From assembly GCA_026984455.1 (NCBI GenBank), contig JALSSC010000032.1:1-59100 (forward strand): DNA of 59,100 bases, read 5' to 3'. Made by a program: the position numbers and the translations under genes. Numbering within the stretch: the first letter of the stretch is position 1; every line of letters starts with the position of its first letter. Positions 1-7,673 of this stretch are shown piece by piece. A model generated the notes under the pieces. That model was not told the DNA's origin and ran no database searches. It saw nothing but the letters and a program-made list of their open reading frames with translations. The DNA comes from Chromatiaceae bacterium. Lineage in GTDB: Bacteria > Pseudomonadota > Gammaproteobacteria > Chromatiales > Chromatiaceae.

Positions 1-280
1 CAGCACTGGCTACTCCAGAGGCATCACTACGCCACGCCTGCACAGGTGCGAATCGCCCATGCGCCCGTGGCGGAGGCAGCGTGAATTTTGTGAAAAACAG
101 TGTCCAGGATTTCGGGGGCTTTACAGCTTCTTTGAAATAATCCAGGCTCTCGGAGCTTAATGAAATGGTTACCTTGCTTTTTTTCTTTTTCGGCAGCAAT
201 TCATTGGGCGGTGGAAGGAAATCCGGCACCAATTCCATTTCACCGAGCGCTTCGTCAGTATATTGAATTTGCTTGCTCAT
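1..280 (-). pseudogene. BrnA/CopG-type antitoxin, C-terminus diverged, runs off the window
   Basis: Read from the ATG at 280 down to base 1 with no stop, so the frame leaves the window. The N-terminus starts MSKQIQYTDEALGEMELVPD, followed by a lysine run and the ribbon-helix-helix strand VTISLSSESLDYFKEA, which is typical of the CopG-like antitoxins paired with BrnT toxins. After residue ~54 the expected helix (AKKH..YQ.MIR-type) is absent and is replaced by a proline-rich stretch (VKPPKSWTLFFTKF...). This suggests a recombination junction or frameshift near 115-125. The start overlaps the end of the toxin gene by 26 bases, the usual toxin-first order. Family placement comes from motif recognition only. 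I infer the antitoxin is no longer intact. Confidence 0.55.
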
Positions 281-547
281 AGATCTTCTTGCCCTTTCTC
301 CAGTAACCCGCGCCAAAGATGCGGATGCGGTCTGACCGGTAGGTGAACCGGACTGTAAGGATTCCCTCCCCTGATTTGTCGCTACCGATGCAGAAGTAGC
401 GCTTTTCCTTCTGGCTGTGCGCGAGATCTTCGGCTACGAGGCGGTTGGGATCGAAAAACGCATACTGGGCCTCATAGAAAGAGACGCCGTGCTTTTCTGA
501 TTCTCGATGTTCTTGGCCTCATCCCATTCGAAAGTGGATTCATTCAC
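255..547 (-). pseudogene. brnT: BrnT-family toxin gene with a frameshift
   Basis: BrnT toxins are small RelE-fold ribonucleases encoded just before their antitoxin. From the GTG at 547 the frame reads VNESTFEWDEAKNIENQK, the BrnT N-terminal signature. The conserved HGVSFYEAQYAFFDPNRL continues only in the next frame, and the product then runs through KRYFCIGSDKSGEGILTVRF and RIRIFGAGYWRKGKKIYEQ to a TGA at 257-255. The break is at a four-T run (493-496 on the plus strand), where five would restore the frame. A stop codon lies in frame just upstream of the GTG, so no longer start is available. It is either a real inactivating deletion or a homopolymer sequencing error. The partner antitoxin also looks damaged, which favours genuine decay. 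Confidence 0.7.
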
Positions 548-910
548 CGCGAGTTACCGATTCGCCCTGCGGATCCTCAAGCGCCAGCTCGAGGGCCGGC
601 ACGACCTGTCCATCTCCGGTAGACGCAGCGGCTTGCTGGCCGGGTATGCGGCCTTGCCAAACATTTTCATCTTCTGGCTTCGGCCCCGTATAACCTGAGC
701 CTGTTCAAGACAGGGTTCAAGAATTATAGGACATTACAGGACATTACAAGACACCCATCCATTCGACATATCTGACATTACAAGACACCCATCCATTCGA
801 CATATCTGGTCTTTGCCGCATCGCATCGATCCCCGGGGGGCGATCCATGCACGGCGATCGCGGGCCCGAAGGGCTCGGCGGCGAGCCTTTCCGGAGCGGG
901 GGGCGGGGCC
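548..910. other. Intergenic stretch without a convincing gene
   Basis: No frame here has a recognisable product. The minus strand is open for ~58 codons (about 716 to 540) and its stop would overlap the brnT start, but it has no ATG and no family signature. The plus-strand frame 507-698 is antisense to brnT and is not convincing. The right half holds the 34-bp tandem repeat, annotated separately. Bases 810-910 are GC-rich and lie just beyond the 3' end of the histidine-kinase gene. Confidence 0.5.
730..807. repeat. Tandem repeat, two perfect 34-bp units plus a partial unit
   Basis: Bases 740-773 and 774-807 are identical 34-base units that begin GACATTACAAGACACCCATC and end CGACATATCT. Bases 730-739 (GACATTACAG) repeat the unit's first ten bases with one change. 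The unit is much more AT-rich than the surrounding DNA. It lies between a decayed toxin-antitoxin locus and the end of a two-component operon, which suggests a mobile-element footprint. Its function is unknown. Confidence 0.9.
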
Positions 911-2260
911 TCAGCGGGGCGGGATCCGGAACAGGATGCGGGCACCGCCCAGGTCGCCGCGGGCGATCTCCAGGTGGGCGCCGTTGGCCGTGGCGATTTC
1001 GGCCACCACCGCCAGGCCGATCCCCTGTCCCGGGGCCCGTTGATCCATGCGCCGCCCCCGTTCCAGGACCTCGCGGGCGCGCCCCGTCGGGATCCCGGGG
1101 CCGTCGTCCTCCACCATCAGGAGGAGGCCCGGGCGGTGGGCACCGGGTTCCGGGGAGAGGCCTTCGAGGACCAGGCGGATCTCACGGTGCCCGTATTTGC
1201 AGGCGTTCTCCAGGAGATTTCCGGCCACCTCCATGAGGTCGGCGGGATCGCCGAAGAAACGCGCCCCGGGGTCGAGGTCCGTTTGAATGGTCTTGTCCCG
1301 GTGGACCTTGGCCAGGGCGCGGGCCAGGCGTTCCAGGGGCGGCGCCGCGGGGGTGGCGGTGGTGAGGGCGCCCTGACCGCTGGACAGGGCCCGGCGCAGT
1401 TGGTGCTGGACGATGCCGTCCATGCGTTGCACCTGTTCCTCGACGCTGGCGCGCAGGGCCTCCCCGCGCTCGAGGCGCGCCGCGTTGCGGAGTACCGCGA
1501 GGGGGGTCTTCATGCTGTGGGCGAGGTCGTCGAGGCTGTGTCGGTAGCGCCGCTGGGCGGCGCGGCCGCTCTCGATCAAGGCGTTGAGATTGGTGGTGAG
1601 ACCGCGTAGCTCGCGTGGATAGCGGCCCTCCAGGCGTTCCGCCTCGCCCCGCTCGATGCGTTCCAGGTCGGTGGCTACCCGGCGCAGGGGGCGCAGGCCC
1701 CAGGTGAGGATCAATCCCTGGGCGAAGATCAGGCTCAGGGCCAGTCCCCCCAGCCAGCGCCAGAGGCTGGCGGCGAAGCCCGCCGCCTCCTCGCGCAGGG
1801 GGGCGAGATCGACGGCCACGGAGAAGGTGTAGCCCTCCACCGCGCCCTGGTCGTCCTCCCAGTCGATGCCGTAGTCGAGGACATAGAGGCGTTGTCCGTC
1901 GAGGTTCTGTTCGTGATAGGCCCGCGCGCCGGGGGCCTGGGGGCGCAGGAAGGTGGGGTGATGGCCGGTGAGGGAGGGAGAGCGCCACAGGATCCGTCCC
2001 CGGGCGTCGCTCACCAGGGCGTAGAGGCCGGAATCGGGACGCGACAGGCGCGGGTCGGGCACGCTCCTGGGCATCTGCATCCGTCCCCGGTCGTCGGCGT
2101 CGACGGCGGCCAGGAGGGCGTAGACCTGGCCCAGGAGGCGCTCGCGCAGACCCGCCTCGGCACTCTCGCGGAAGGCCACGTAGAGGGACCAGCCCGTGGC
2201 CCCGAGGAACCCGGCCAGGACCAGGGAGGCGGCCAGGACCAGGCGCAGACGCAGCGACAT
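911..2260 (-). CDS. Two-component sensor histidine kinase, PhoQ-like
   Basis: A 449-residue inner-membrane kinase. TM1 is at residues ~7-29, a periplasmic sensor segment spans ~30-160, TM2 is ~165-187, then comes a HAMP-like linker. The phosphoacceptor is His248 in LAHSMKTPL. The ATPase domain has the N box (GNLLENACKYG, Asn352), DDGPGIP (~385-391) and GQGIGLAVVAEI (~411-422). The kinase would autophosphorylate His248 and pass phosphate to the regulator encoded nine bases upstream. The sensor segment is rich in Asp/Glu and Arg, and PhoQ-family sensors bind divalent cations or peptides. The real ligand cannot be read from sequence. It is the last gene of a PepSY-regulator-kinase operon, an arrangement common for PhoPQ-like systems. 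The ATG at 2260 opens directly into TM1. Confidence 0.9.
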   Translation of the reverse strand: MSLRLRLVLAASLVLAGFLGATGWSLYVAFRESAEAGLRERLLGQVYALLAAVDADDRGRMQMPRSVPDPRLSRPDSGLYALVSDARGRILWRSPSLTGHHPTFLRPQAPGARAYHEQNLDGQRLYVLDYGIDWEDDQGAVEGYTFSVAVDLAPLREEAAGFAASLWRWLGGLALSLIFAQGLILTWGLRPLRRVATDLERIERGEAERLEGRYPRELRGLTTNLNALIESGRAAQRRYRHSLDDLAHSMKTPLAVLRNAARLERGEALRASVEEQVQRMDGIVQHQLRRALSSGQGALTTATPAAPPLERLARALAKVHRDKTIQTDLDPGARFFGDPADLMEVAGNLLENACKYGHREIRLVLEGLSPEPGAHRPGLLLMVEDDGPGIPTGRAREVLERGRRMDQRAPGQGIGLAVVAEIATANGAHLEIARGDLGGARILFRIPPR

Positions 2261-2269
2261 GGGTGTGGG

Positions 2270-2950
2270 CTAGCCCTGCTGCTTGAGGGCGAAGCGGTAA
2301 CCGCGGCCGCGCAGGGTCTCGATGGGACGCAGGCGCCCCTCGGGGTCGAGCTTGCGGCGCAGGCGGCCCACGAAGACCTCGAGGACGTTGCTGTCGCGGT
2401 CGTAGTCCTGTTCGTACAGGTGTTCGGTGAGTTCGGTCTTGGACACCACCTGTCCCGGGTGCAGGGCGAGATACTCCAGGACCTTGTATTCGAAGGCGGT
2501 GAGTTCGACGGGGGTGCCGTCCATGTGGACGGTCTGGGCGCGGGTGTCCAGGCGCAGGGGGCCGAAGTCGAGCACCGGCTGGGCGAAACCCGCGGCGCGC
2601 CGGAGCAGGGCGTTGACCCGGGCCAGCAGTTCCTCCATGTGGAAGGGCTTGACCAGGTAGTCGTCGGCGCCCGCCTCCAGGCCCTCCACCTTGTCCTGCC
2701 AGGCGCCGCGGGCGGTGAGGATGAGGATGGGGAAGTCCCGCCCGGCCATGCGCAGGCGGCGAATGAGTTCGATCCCGGAGAGTTCCGGCAGGCCCAGGTC
2801 CACGATGGCCAGGTCGAGAGGGTATTCCTCCCCGGTATAGAGCCCCTCGCGGCCGTCGGCGGCCTGTTCCACGGCGAAGCCGGCGGCCTGGAGGCGCCGC
2901 ACCAGTTGCGCCCGCAGGGCGGCCTCGTCCTCCACCACCAGGAGTCGCAT
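2270..2950 (-). CDS. OmpR/PhoP-family response regulator
   Basis: A 226-residue DNA-binding regulator. The receiver domain (~1-118) has the acidic pocket E7/D8, the phosphorylation site Asp51 (IVDLGLPE), Thr79 and Lys101 (YLVKP). The C-terminal winged helix (~125-224) has the OmpR signature from FEYKVLEYLALHPGQVVSK to RGRGYRF. I place the start at the ATG at 2950, which gives MRLLVVEDE, the canonical receiver start. The frame is open further upstream only because it runs antisense to GC-rich DNA. The ATG overlaps the stop of the PepSY gene by one base (TGATG), so translation is probably coupled. The kinase gene follows after nine bases. Its targets are unknown. Confidence 0.95.
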   Translation of the reverse strand: MRLLVVEDEAALRAQLVRRLQAAGFAVEQAADGREGLYTGEEYPLDLAIVDLGLPELSGIELIRRLRMAGRDFPILILTARGAWQDKVEGLEAGADDYLVKPFHMEELLARVNALLRRAAGFAQPVLDFGPLRLDTRAQTVHMDGTPVELTAFEYKVLEYLALHPGQVVSKTELTEHLYEQDYDRDSNVLEVFVGRLRRKLDPEGRLRPIETLRGRGYRFALKQQG

Positions 2951-3237
2951 CAGCGCCTCCGCCGCCGGAAGGGGCGGCCGGTGCGTCCATCCACACGCAG
3001 GCGCCGTACCCGGCCCTCGTTGGTGAGGATGCGGATACGATGCACCGGGCGGCCGTCTTCCTGGACCGTGTCCGCGGACAACACGCGCCCGCGCCGGCGC
3101 ACCCCGGATACGGCCTCGTCCAGGGTCACGCCACGGTCGCCCACCGGCCAGAACCGGCCGGCGCCGTGGGCGGGGCCGGGCGGGACGGCGCACAGGGAGA
3201 GCAGGCAGCCGAGAGCCAGGGGGCGCAGTGGGATCAT
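2950..3237 (-). CDS. Small exported PepSY-domain protein
   Basis: A 95-residue protein. It has an N-terminal signal sequence (MIPLRPLALGCLLSLCAVPP, cleavage probably near PAHGA) followed by a single PepSY-like unit: a 'TLDEAVSGVRRR' helix, then strands 'GRVLSADTV', 'HRIRILTNEGRVRRLRVDGRTG' and an Arg-rich tail. PepSY modules are found in periplasmic or envelope proteins and are often encoded next to two-component systems of the PhoPQ type, where they are thought to bind peptides or modulate sensing. It is the first gene of the operon, and its stop overlaps the regulator's ATG. The copy of a short recurring motif at 3238-3255 begins directly in front of its start codon, but on the opposite strand. 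Confidence 0.8.
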   Translation of the reverse strand: MIPLRPLALGCLLSLCAVPPGPAHGAGRFWPVGDRGVTLDEAVSGVRRRGRVLSADTVQEDGRPVHRIRILTNEGRVRRLRVDGRTGRPFRRRRR

Positions 3238-3255
3238 TTCACGTGCAACGGGTGG
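3238..3255 (+). repeat. Short recurring motif, copy at the PepSY start
   Basis: TTCACGTGCAACGGGTGG differs from the core TTCACGTGCGACGGGTAT at two positions. It lies directly before the PepSY start codon but on the opposite strand, so it does not face that gene. Confidence 0.5.
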
Positions 3256-3384
3256 ATGAAGGCATTTTCCATGCGGACAGGAAAACGGCCGGCCGGTCCG
3301 GTTCCGGGGTCCCCTTCAGGGCATCTCGAAGGATCGGGAGGCCTAAGCGGAACAGGGAGGTTCCGCCATTTTCCCGAGATCACC

Positions 3385-3912
3385 TCAGTAGGCGCGCACC
3401 GGCGTCACCTTGACCCGCACCCGGAGGTGCGTGCCGGGGCGCTCCTGGGTGTGGGTGGTGAAGGTGCGGCCCGCGTAACGATATTTGACCCGGTAACCGG
3501 TGATCCGTTCCTCGGTGGTATAACGGTCCAGCGTGCGGCAGCGCCGTTCCCTGCCCACGTAGTGGCGGTGACGACGGTTGCCGCGGGTGATGTCATGGGC
3601 CACCGAGGCCCCGAGCAGGGCGCCCGCGGCACTGGCCACCTTGCGCCCGTCGCCATGGCCGAACTGATTGCCCAGGACCCCCCCGACGATGGCGCCGGTG
3701 ATCTCGGGGGTATAGGAGTCGTATTCGGTGACATCGTGGACCACTGGGGCGTCCCAGCATTCCTCCAGCGGCTCGCTCACCCGCACGGTCTCATAGATGG
3801 GTGTCACCTTGAGCACGCGGGCGCGGTCCGCGAAGGTGCGGCCGGCCAGGGTCGGGGTGCTGGCGAGGGCGGCGACGAGGCTGGTCACGAGGGTCAGGGT
3901 CTGCGTATTCAT
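3385..3912 (-). CDS. Glycine-zipper 2TM-domain envelope protein
   Basis: A 175-residue exported protein. It has a signal peptide (MNTQTLTLVTSLVAALASTPTLA, residues 1-23) and a central glycine-zipper hairpin (EITGAIVGGVLGNQFGHGDGRKVASAAGALLGASVAHD pattern, ~70-107) of the Rickettsia 17-kDa antigen/SlyB-like class. An N-terminal region contains a Cys in LEECWD, and a C-terminal beta-rich part (YRVKYRYAGRTFTTHTQERPG) ends in VKVTPVRAY. Proteins of this type sit in or under the outer membrane. There is no lipobox Cys directly after the signal, so it is probably not a lipoprotein. It is monocistronic, lying between the PepSY operon and the protease gene. Its exact role is unknown. Confidence 0.8.
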   Translation of the reverse strand: MNTQTLTLVTSLVAALASTPTLAGRTFADRARVLKVTPIYETVRVSEPLEECWDAPVVHDVTEYDSYTPEITGAIVGGVLGNQFGHGDGRKVASAAGALLGASVAHDITRGNRRHRHYVGRERRCRTLDRYTTEERITGYRVKYRYAGRTFTTHTQERPGTHLRVRVKVTPVRAY

Positions 3913-4002
3913 GGTCTTCTCCTCTGGGTCGAAACGAGGGGCCGTGGTGCCCCGATCTCGACTCCAGCTTAGGAGAAGACCACTGAACCTCCGCTGAATC
4001 CG

Positions 4003-6171
4003 CTATTCGCAGACGTCCATACTCGGTGGCAGGCCGTACTTCTCGCCCACATTGGGGCTGCACTTGAGGCCGCTGGCACAGTCACGGTCCTGATCGCAAT
4101 CACCCTGGCCGGGCTCGCAGGGGCCACAGGCCGGGTCCGAGCAGAAACCCCAATCCCCGGGAGAGCGGGTGCAGACGGTCTCCTTGGGCTTCTCGCACAC
4201 GTCCATGGAGGCGGGCAGGCCATAGTCGGCGCCGACGTTGAAGGCGCACACCAGGCCGGGTGCGCATTCGGCGTCGCTGTCACAATCGCCCTGGCCTTCG
4301 GCGCAGGGGCCGCACAGGGGATCCGAGCAGTAGCCCCAGTCCCCCGGGGTGAGGGCGCAGGTCCCCGTGGGTTTGTCGCCGCAGACGTCCACCGCCGCGG
4401 GGAAACCGAAGTCCTGGCCGCGGTCGTGCAGGCAGACCAAGTCACCCTGGCATTCGCTGTCGCTGTCGCAGTCACCCTGGCCGGCGGCGCAGGGCCCGCA
4501 TTGGGGGTCGGCGCAGTAGTCCCAGGCCCCGGGATCCAGGGTGCAATCGCCGTCGCCGTTTCCTGAAGGGGGTTCACACACGTCTACGCTGGGATCGAAG
4601 CCGTACAGGGCACCCCGGTCCTGAGCACACACCAGGCCGCTCTGGCAGTCGCTGTCGGCATTGCAGTCACCCTGGCCCTGGGCGCAGGGGCCGCAACCGG
4701 GGGTGGCGCAGTATCGCCAGCTCCCGGGCTCCAGGTCGCAGGCCGGAGTGCCCCCGAGCCACTTGAAGAAGGCCTCGTTGTAAGCCAGCTCGAAACGGCC
4801 ATAGAAGATGTCGCCCCCGCGGAGATCGCAGCGGGCCGACCCCCCGGTGAGGGTCCCCACCAGCTTGTGCGTGGTATCGAGAAACATCCCCGAGCCCGAG
4901 CTGCCGCCCTCCACCATGCCCTTCTGGAAGACCACCGACAGGAAGCGGCCGCCGTCGGAGTCGGCGCACACCAGGAAGGGGGAGTCGGGGACGAAGTAAC
5001 AGGAGCCATCTCCCTTGATGCTGCCGAAGGCGACCTTTTGCAGGTCGCCCGCGGGGTGGCTGACGCTGGTGAAATAGCGCTTGGCCGGGACGGGCGATGC
5101 GTCCCAACCGGCGAACAGGGCCCCCGTGGGCGGGGTCTCATCGAGACGCAACAGGGTCATGTCCTCGCCGGGCACGGCGGCCAGCAGGGTGGCGCCCCCG
5201 CCGAGCATCTTCACGTCCGGATTCGGGGGTTGCCGGCACCCCAGGGTGCGGAAGAACCAGAAGGTGTTGAGGGTGGAGGCCGCGCTCTGGGTGGAGATGC
5301 AGTGACGGGCGGTGAGGAAATAGGGGATCTGGGTATGGGGATCCAGGTCGTTGACGAGGGTGCCGGTGCACAGGGCGCTGGCGCCGGAGTTGGATGTGAA
5401 GATCATCCGCGCCACGGCCGGGGCGATGTCCTTGACGTCGTCCCAGAAACAGCTCACGTCCAGGGTGCAGGACTGGGAATCGCCGATGCCGAAGGTGGTG
5501 TCCATCTCCCCGGTGGCCGGATCCATGAACAGATGTGACAGGCGCGGGATGGCGATGCGTACCTGATCGAAAGAGATTCCGGGCGGTAGGCGGATCTCCA
5601 GCCCCAGGGTCTCGCCCGCCACCACCGGCGACCAGTACAGGGCCGGCTGGGGGGCGTCCGGATCCCGCGCCGCACGATCGCGGGCGAGGCGGCGGTTGAT
5701 GGCGGCGGCGCTCACGTGGATCCCCGGGGTGGTGGAGCCGGGGGCGTAGAACACCAGGTTCACGCCATCGGGCAGGGCATAGACCCACAGCGCCGCGCGC
5801 AGGGCCTTGGCGCCGGGGGAGGTCATCTCGATGCGGGCATGGCGCTCGCCGTTGCCGGCGGTACGCCATTCCAGATCGGCGAGGTGTATGACCTGGCTGA
5901 GGTCCGGGGGCAGGTCGCGCCCGAGACCCACCGTCATGGGGCCGATCCCGGGCGGGTTGGCGGCCAGGGCCTTGAAGGTCTTGAGGGCTTCGAGGCGCAC
6001 CCTGAGCGCCGGCCCGGTACGGATGGCGTGTGGCGTGGCCGCCACGGGGGCGGGGCGTTGCAGGGGGCGGACGGGCTCTGCGGCGACGCTGGGGGCGGCC
6101 TGCGGCACCCGGATCGGGACCAGGGCGAGGAGAGCGAGGACGAGCAGCGGGCGGAGGCGGGGCAGGTGCAT
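4003..6171 (-). CDS. Secreted trypsin-like serine protease with four C-terminal Cys-rich repeats
   Basis: A 722-residue exported protein. It has a signal peptide at 1-25, a propeptide-like region (~26-230) and a chymotrypsin-fold protease similar to lysyl endopeptidases (~235-475). The catalytic triad is visible: His290 in TARHC, Asp337 in PGEDMTLLRL, Ser425 in EGGSSGSG. Several Cys residues in this domain (235, 241, 268, 291, 312, 391, 402, 448) fit the disulfide-rich secreted endopeptidases. The tail (478-722) is four units of ~55-60 residues, each with the frame C..xPGxWxYCxxPxCGPC..GQGDC..D..C..GL.C...G..YG.P.S.DVC. The repeat DNA is similar between units, so it arose by duplication. It is probably secreted or surface-bound, with the repeats acting as an anchor or binding module. 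That role is inference, and the substrate is unknown. Confidence 0.88.
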   Translation of the reverse strand: MHLPRLRPLLVLALLALVPIRVPQAAPSVAAEPVRPLQRPAPVAATPHAIRTGPALRVRLEALKTFKALAANPPGIGPMTVGLGRDLPPDLSQVIHLADLEWRTAGNGERHARIEMTSPGAKALRAALWVYALPDGVNLVFYAPGSTTPGIHVSAAAINRRLARDRAARDPDAPQPALYWSPVVAGETLGLEIRLPPGISFDQVRIAIPRLSHLFMDPATGEMDTTFGIGDSQSCTLDVSCFWDDVKDIAPAVARMIFTSNSGASALCTGTLVNDLDPHTQIPYFLTARHCISTQSAASTLNTFWFFRTLGCRQPPNPDVKMLGGGATLLAAVPGEDMTLLRLDETPPTGALFAGWDASPVPAKRYFTSVSHPAGDLQKVAFGSIKGDGSCYFVPDSPFLVCADSDGGRFLSVVFQKGMVEGGSSGSGMFLDTTHKLVGTLTGGSARCDLRGGDIFYGRFELAYNEAFFKWLGGTPACDLEPGSWRYCATPGCGPCAQGQGDCNADSDCQSGLVCAQDRGALYGFDPSVDVCEPPSGNGDGDCTLDPGAWDYCADPQCGPCAAGQGDCDSDSECQGDLVCLHDRGQDFGFPAAVDVCGDKPTGTCALTPGDWGYCSDPLCGPCAEGQGDCDSDAECAPGLVCAFNVGADYGLPASMDVCEKPKETVCTRSPGDWGFCSDPACGPCEPGQGDCDQDRDCASGLKCSPNVGEKYGLPPSMDVCE

Positions 6172-6257
6172 GGAGGCCTCTGGAGATGGGGCAGACGAAT
6201 GGCTTGGACTCTAGGCAAGGAGGGGATGGATTTCAAGCATCGGGCGGGACCGGGTTC

Positions 6258-7673
6258 TCAAAACCAACCCTGGAGAAACCAGCGTCCCGCCTCCCGGAAG
6301 ATCCACAGGCGCTCCCCCCGGGCATCGCAGGCGATGAAATAGTCCCGCTTCACGGGGCCACCGTCCCACCAGCCGGTCTCGATGTGTTCCCGTTCGGGCT
6401 CCAACGCCAGGGGCTGGTCGGCGAGGGCAGGGCGCCCTCGCACCAGGCCCAGGGGGCGCGGCTGGGGAAGCAGCCAGGGTGGGCGTGGCGCGGGCGCGGG
6501 CGGTCCGCCGCCACGGCCCGGGGCGCACCAACGCCAGGCGCGTTCGGGGCGGTAGTCGGCCAGGGCCTCTATGGCGCGGACCGCGTCCACTCCCAGGCGG
6601 ACCTCCAGGGTTTCCCATAGGTGCTGACGTCCCGCGTCGGAGTGGGGCGCGTCCGCGAACAGATCTGGAGTGTGCGGTGCCAAGGGGAATACCCGATCCA
6701 CCCGCAACTCCAGAGCGCGCACCGGGGCCTCCAGGGCCAGGCGGGTGAGGCGTTCGCGCAGCAGTCCCTCCAAGTGTTCCGGGGTGCGGCTGGGGGCGGC
6801 CAGATTCACTGTCAGATCGAGCGGTTCCGCCCCGGCCTGGTCCAGGATCCAGAGCAGGCGCCGGGCCGCTCCGCCATGGGCCTGGAGGAAGGCGCAGAGG
6901 TCCCGGAGCAGGCGTCGTGCGGGGCACAGGAGGGCCTCGGCGGCGTCCGTCTCGGTGCTGAGTTCCAGGCGCGCCGCGAAGCGTGGGGGCGGGCGATAGG
7001 GACGCCGTGGATCAGGCGCCGCACCGCGCAGGCGGTCCAGCCAGTGCACCCAGTCCGGCCCCAGGCGTTGGGCCAGGCCGGTGCGCGGCAGGGCCAGGAG
7101 GTCGCCGCCACGGCGCAGGCCCAGGGCCTCCAGCTGTCCGCTGTGGGCCGGGGCGAGGACGGCCAGGGCCAGGTCGCTGAGGACCCGTTCCAGGGTCGGG
7201 AGGTCGGCCACCACGCTGTTCAGGCCCTGGGCGGCGAGCAGGCGCGCCCCTTCCGGAGTGGGGGCCAGGCACCAGTGGATCTCCCGGTTTGGGGCTGCCA
7301 TCGTCCGCAGTGTCGCGTCCACGAGGTGCCGGGGGCCGCCGAACAGGCGCAGGCTGCGGCCGGTTTCGAGGACGAGGCCCTGGGGCGGGGCCAGGCTCAC
7401 CAGGTCGCTGAAGCGGCCGCCACGGCAGGCCGCCCGCTCCAGGGCCGCGGTCTCGGCCCGGGGCCGGCGGGGCAGGGGTTGCAGCCCCTTTACGAGGGCC
7501 AGGGCCGCGGCCAAGGGTTGTCCGGCATGCACCCCCGCGGCCCGGGCGGAATGGGTGGCGAGCAGCACCCGGGGCGGGTGGCCCTCCACCACCGCCCGGG
7601 GCCGGTCGTCCCCCTCCGGGAAGTGATAGACCTCCAGCGGCAACCATGGGAAATGCAGGCCGAGCCACTTCAT
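6258..7673 (-). CDS. imuB: ImuB, Y-family-polymerase-like mutagenesis protein
   Basis: A 471-residue protein from the ATG at 7673. That ATG overlaps the imuA TGA in an ATGA junction, and the longer reading from 7712 would run 43 bases into imuA. It begins MKWLGLHFPWLPLEVY, the ImuB version of the Y-family palm, where the catalytic acidic residues of DinB are not conserved. Palm and finger segments (LLATHSARAAGVHAGQPLAAA), a little-finger region and the conserved C-terminus (YFIACDARGERLWIF, WFLQGWF) follow. In known systems ImuB is a non-catalytic adaptor that joins the beta clamp to ImuA and the error-prone polymerase DnaE2 (ImuC) after DNA damage. dnaE2 is not adjacent and not in this window. 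It is transcribed from the LexA-controlled promoter at lexA. Confidence 0.9.
   Translation of the reverse strand: MKWLGLHFPWLPLEVYHFPEGDDRPRAVVEGHPPRVLLATHSARAAGVHAGQPLAAALALVKGLQPLPRRPRAETAALERAACRGGRFSDLVSLAPPQGLVLETGRSLRLFGGPRHLVDATLRTMAAPNREIHWCLAPTPEGARLLAAQGLNSVVADLPTLERVLSDLALAVLAPAHSGQLEALGLRRGGDLLALPRTGLAQRLGPDWVHWLDRLRGAAPDPRRPYRPPPRFAARLELSTETDAAEALLCPARRLLRDLCAFLQAHGGAARRLLWILDQAGAEPLDLTVNLAAPSRTPEHLEGLLRERLTRLALEAPVRALELRVDRVFPLAPHTPDLFADAPHSDAGRQHLWETLEVRLGVDAVRAIEALADYRPERAWRWCAPGRGGGPPAPAPRPPWLLPQPRPLGLVRGRPALADQPLALEPEREHIETGWWDGGPVKRDYFIACDARGERLWIFREAGRWFLQGWF

Noticed and set aside
1..90. Open plus-strand frame from base 1 (QHWLLQRHHYATPAQVRI...) ending at TGA
   Set aside because: It has no family signature, lies antisense to the degraded antitoxin and starts outside the window. 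It could be the tail of another gene, but nothing supports this.
1182..3259. Long open frames on both strands overlapping the two-component operon
   Set aside because: Pro/Arg/Gly-rich or His/Gln/Gly-rich shadow translations of GC-rich coding DNA. The true frames have full domain signatures.
4003..4740. Tandem similarity in the protease gene that might look like a CRISPR or DNA repeat
   Set aside because: The repeats keep the reading frame and encode conserved Cys/Gly/Asp positions; no spacers or palindromic repeats.
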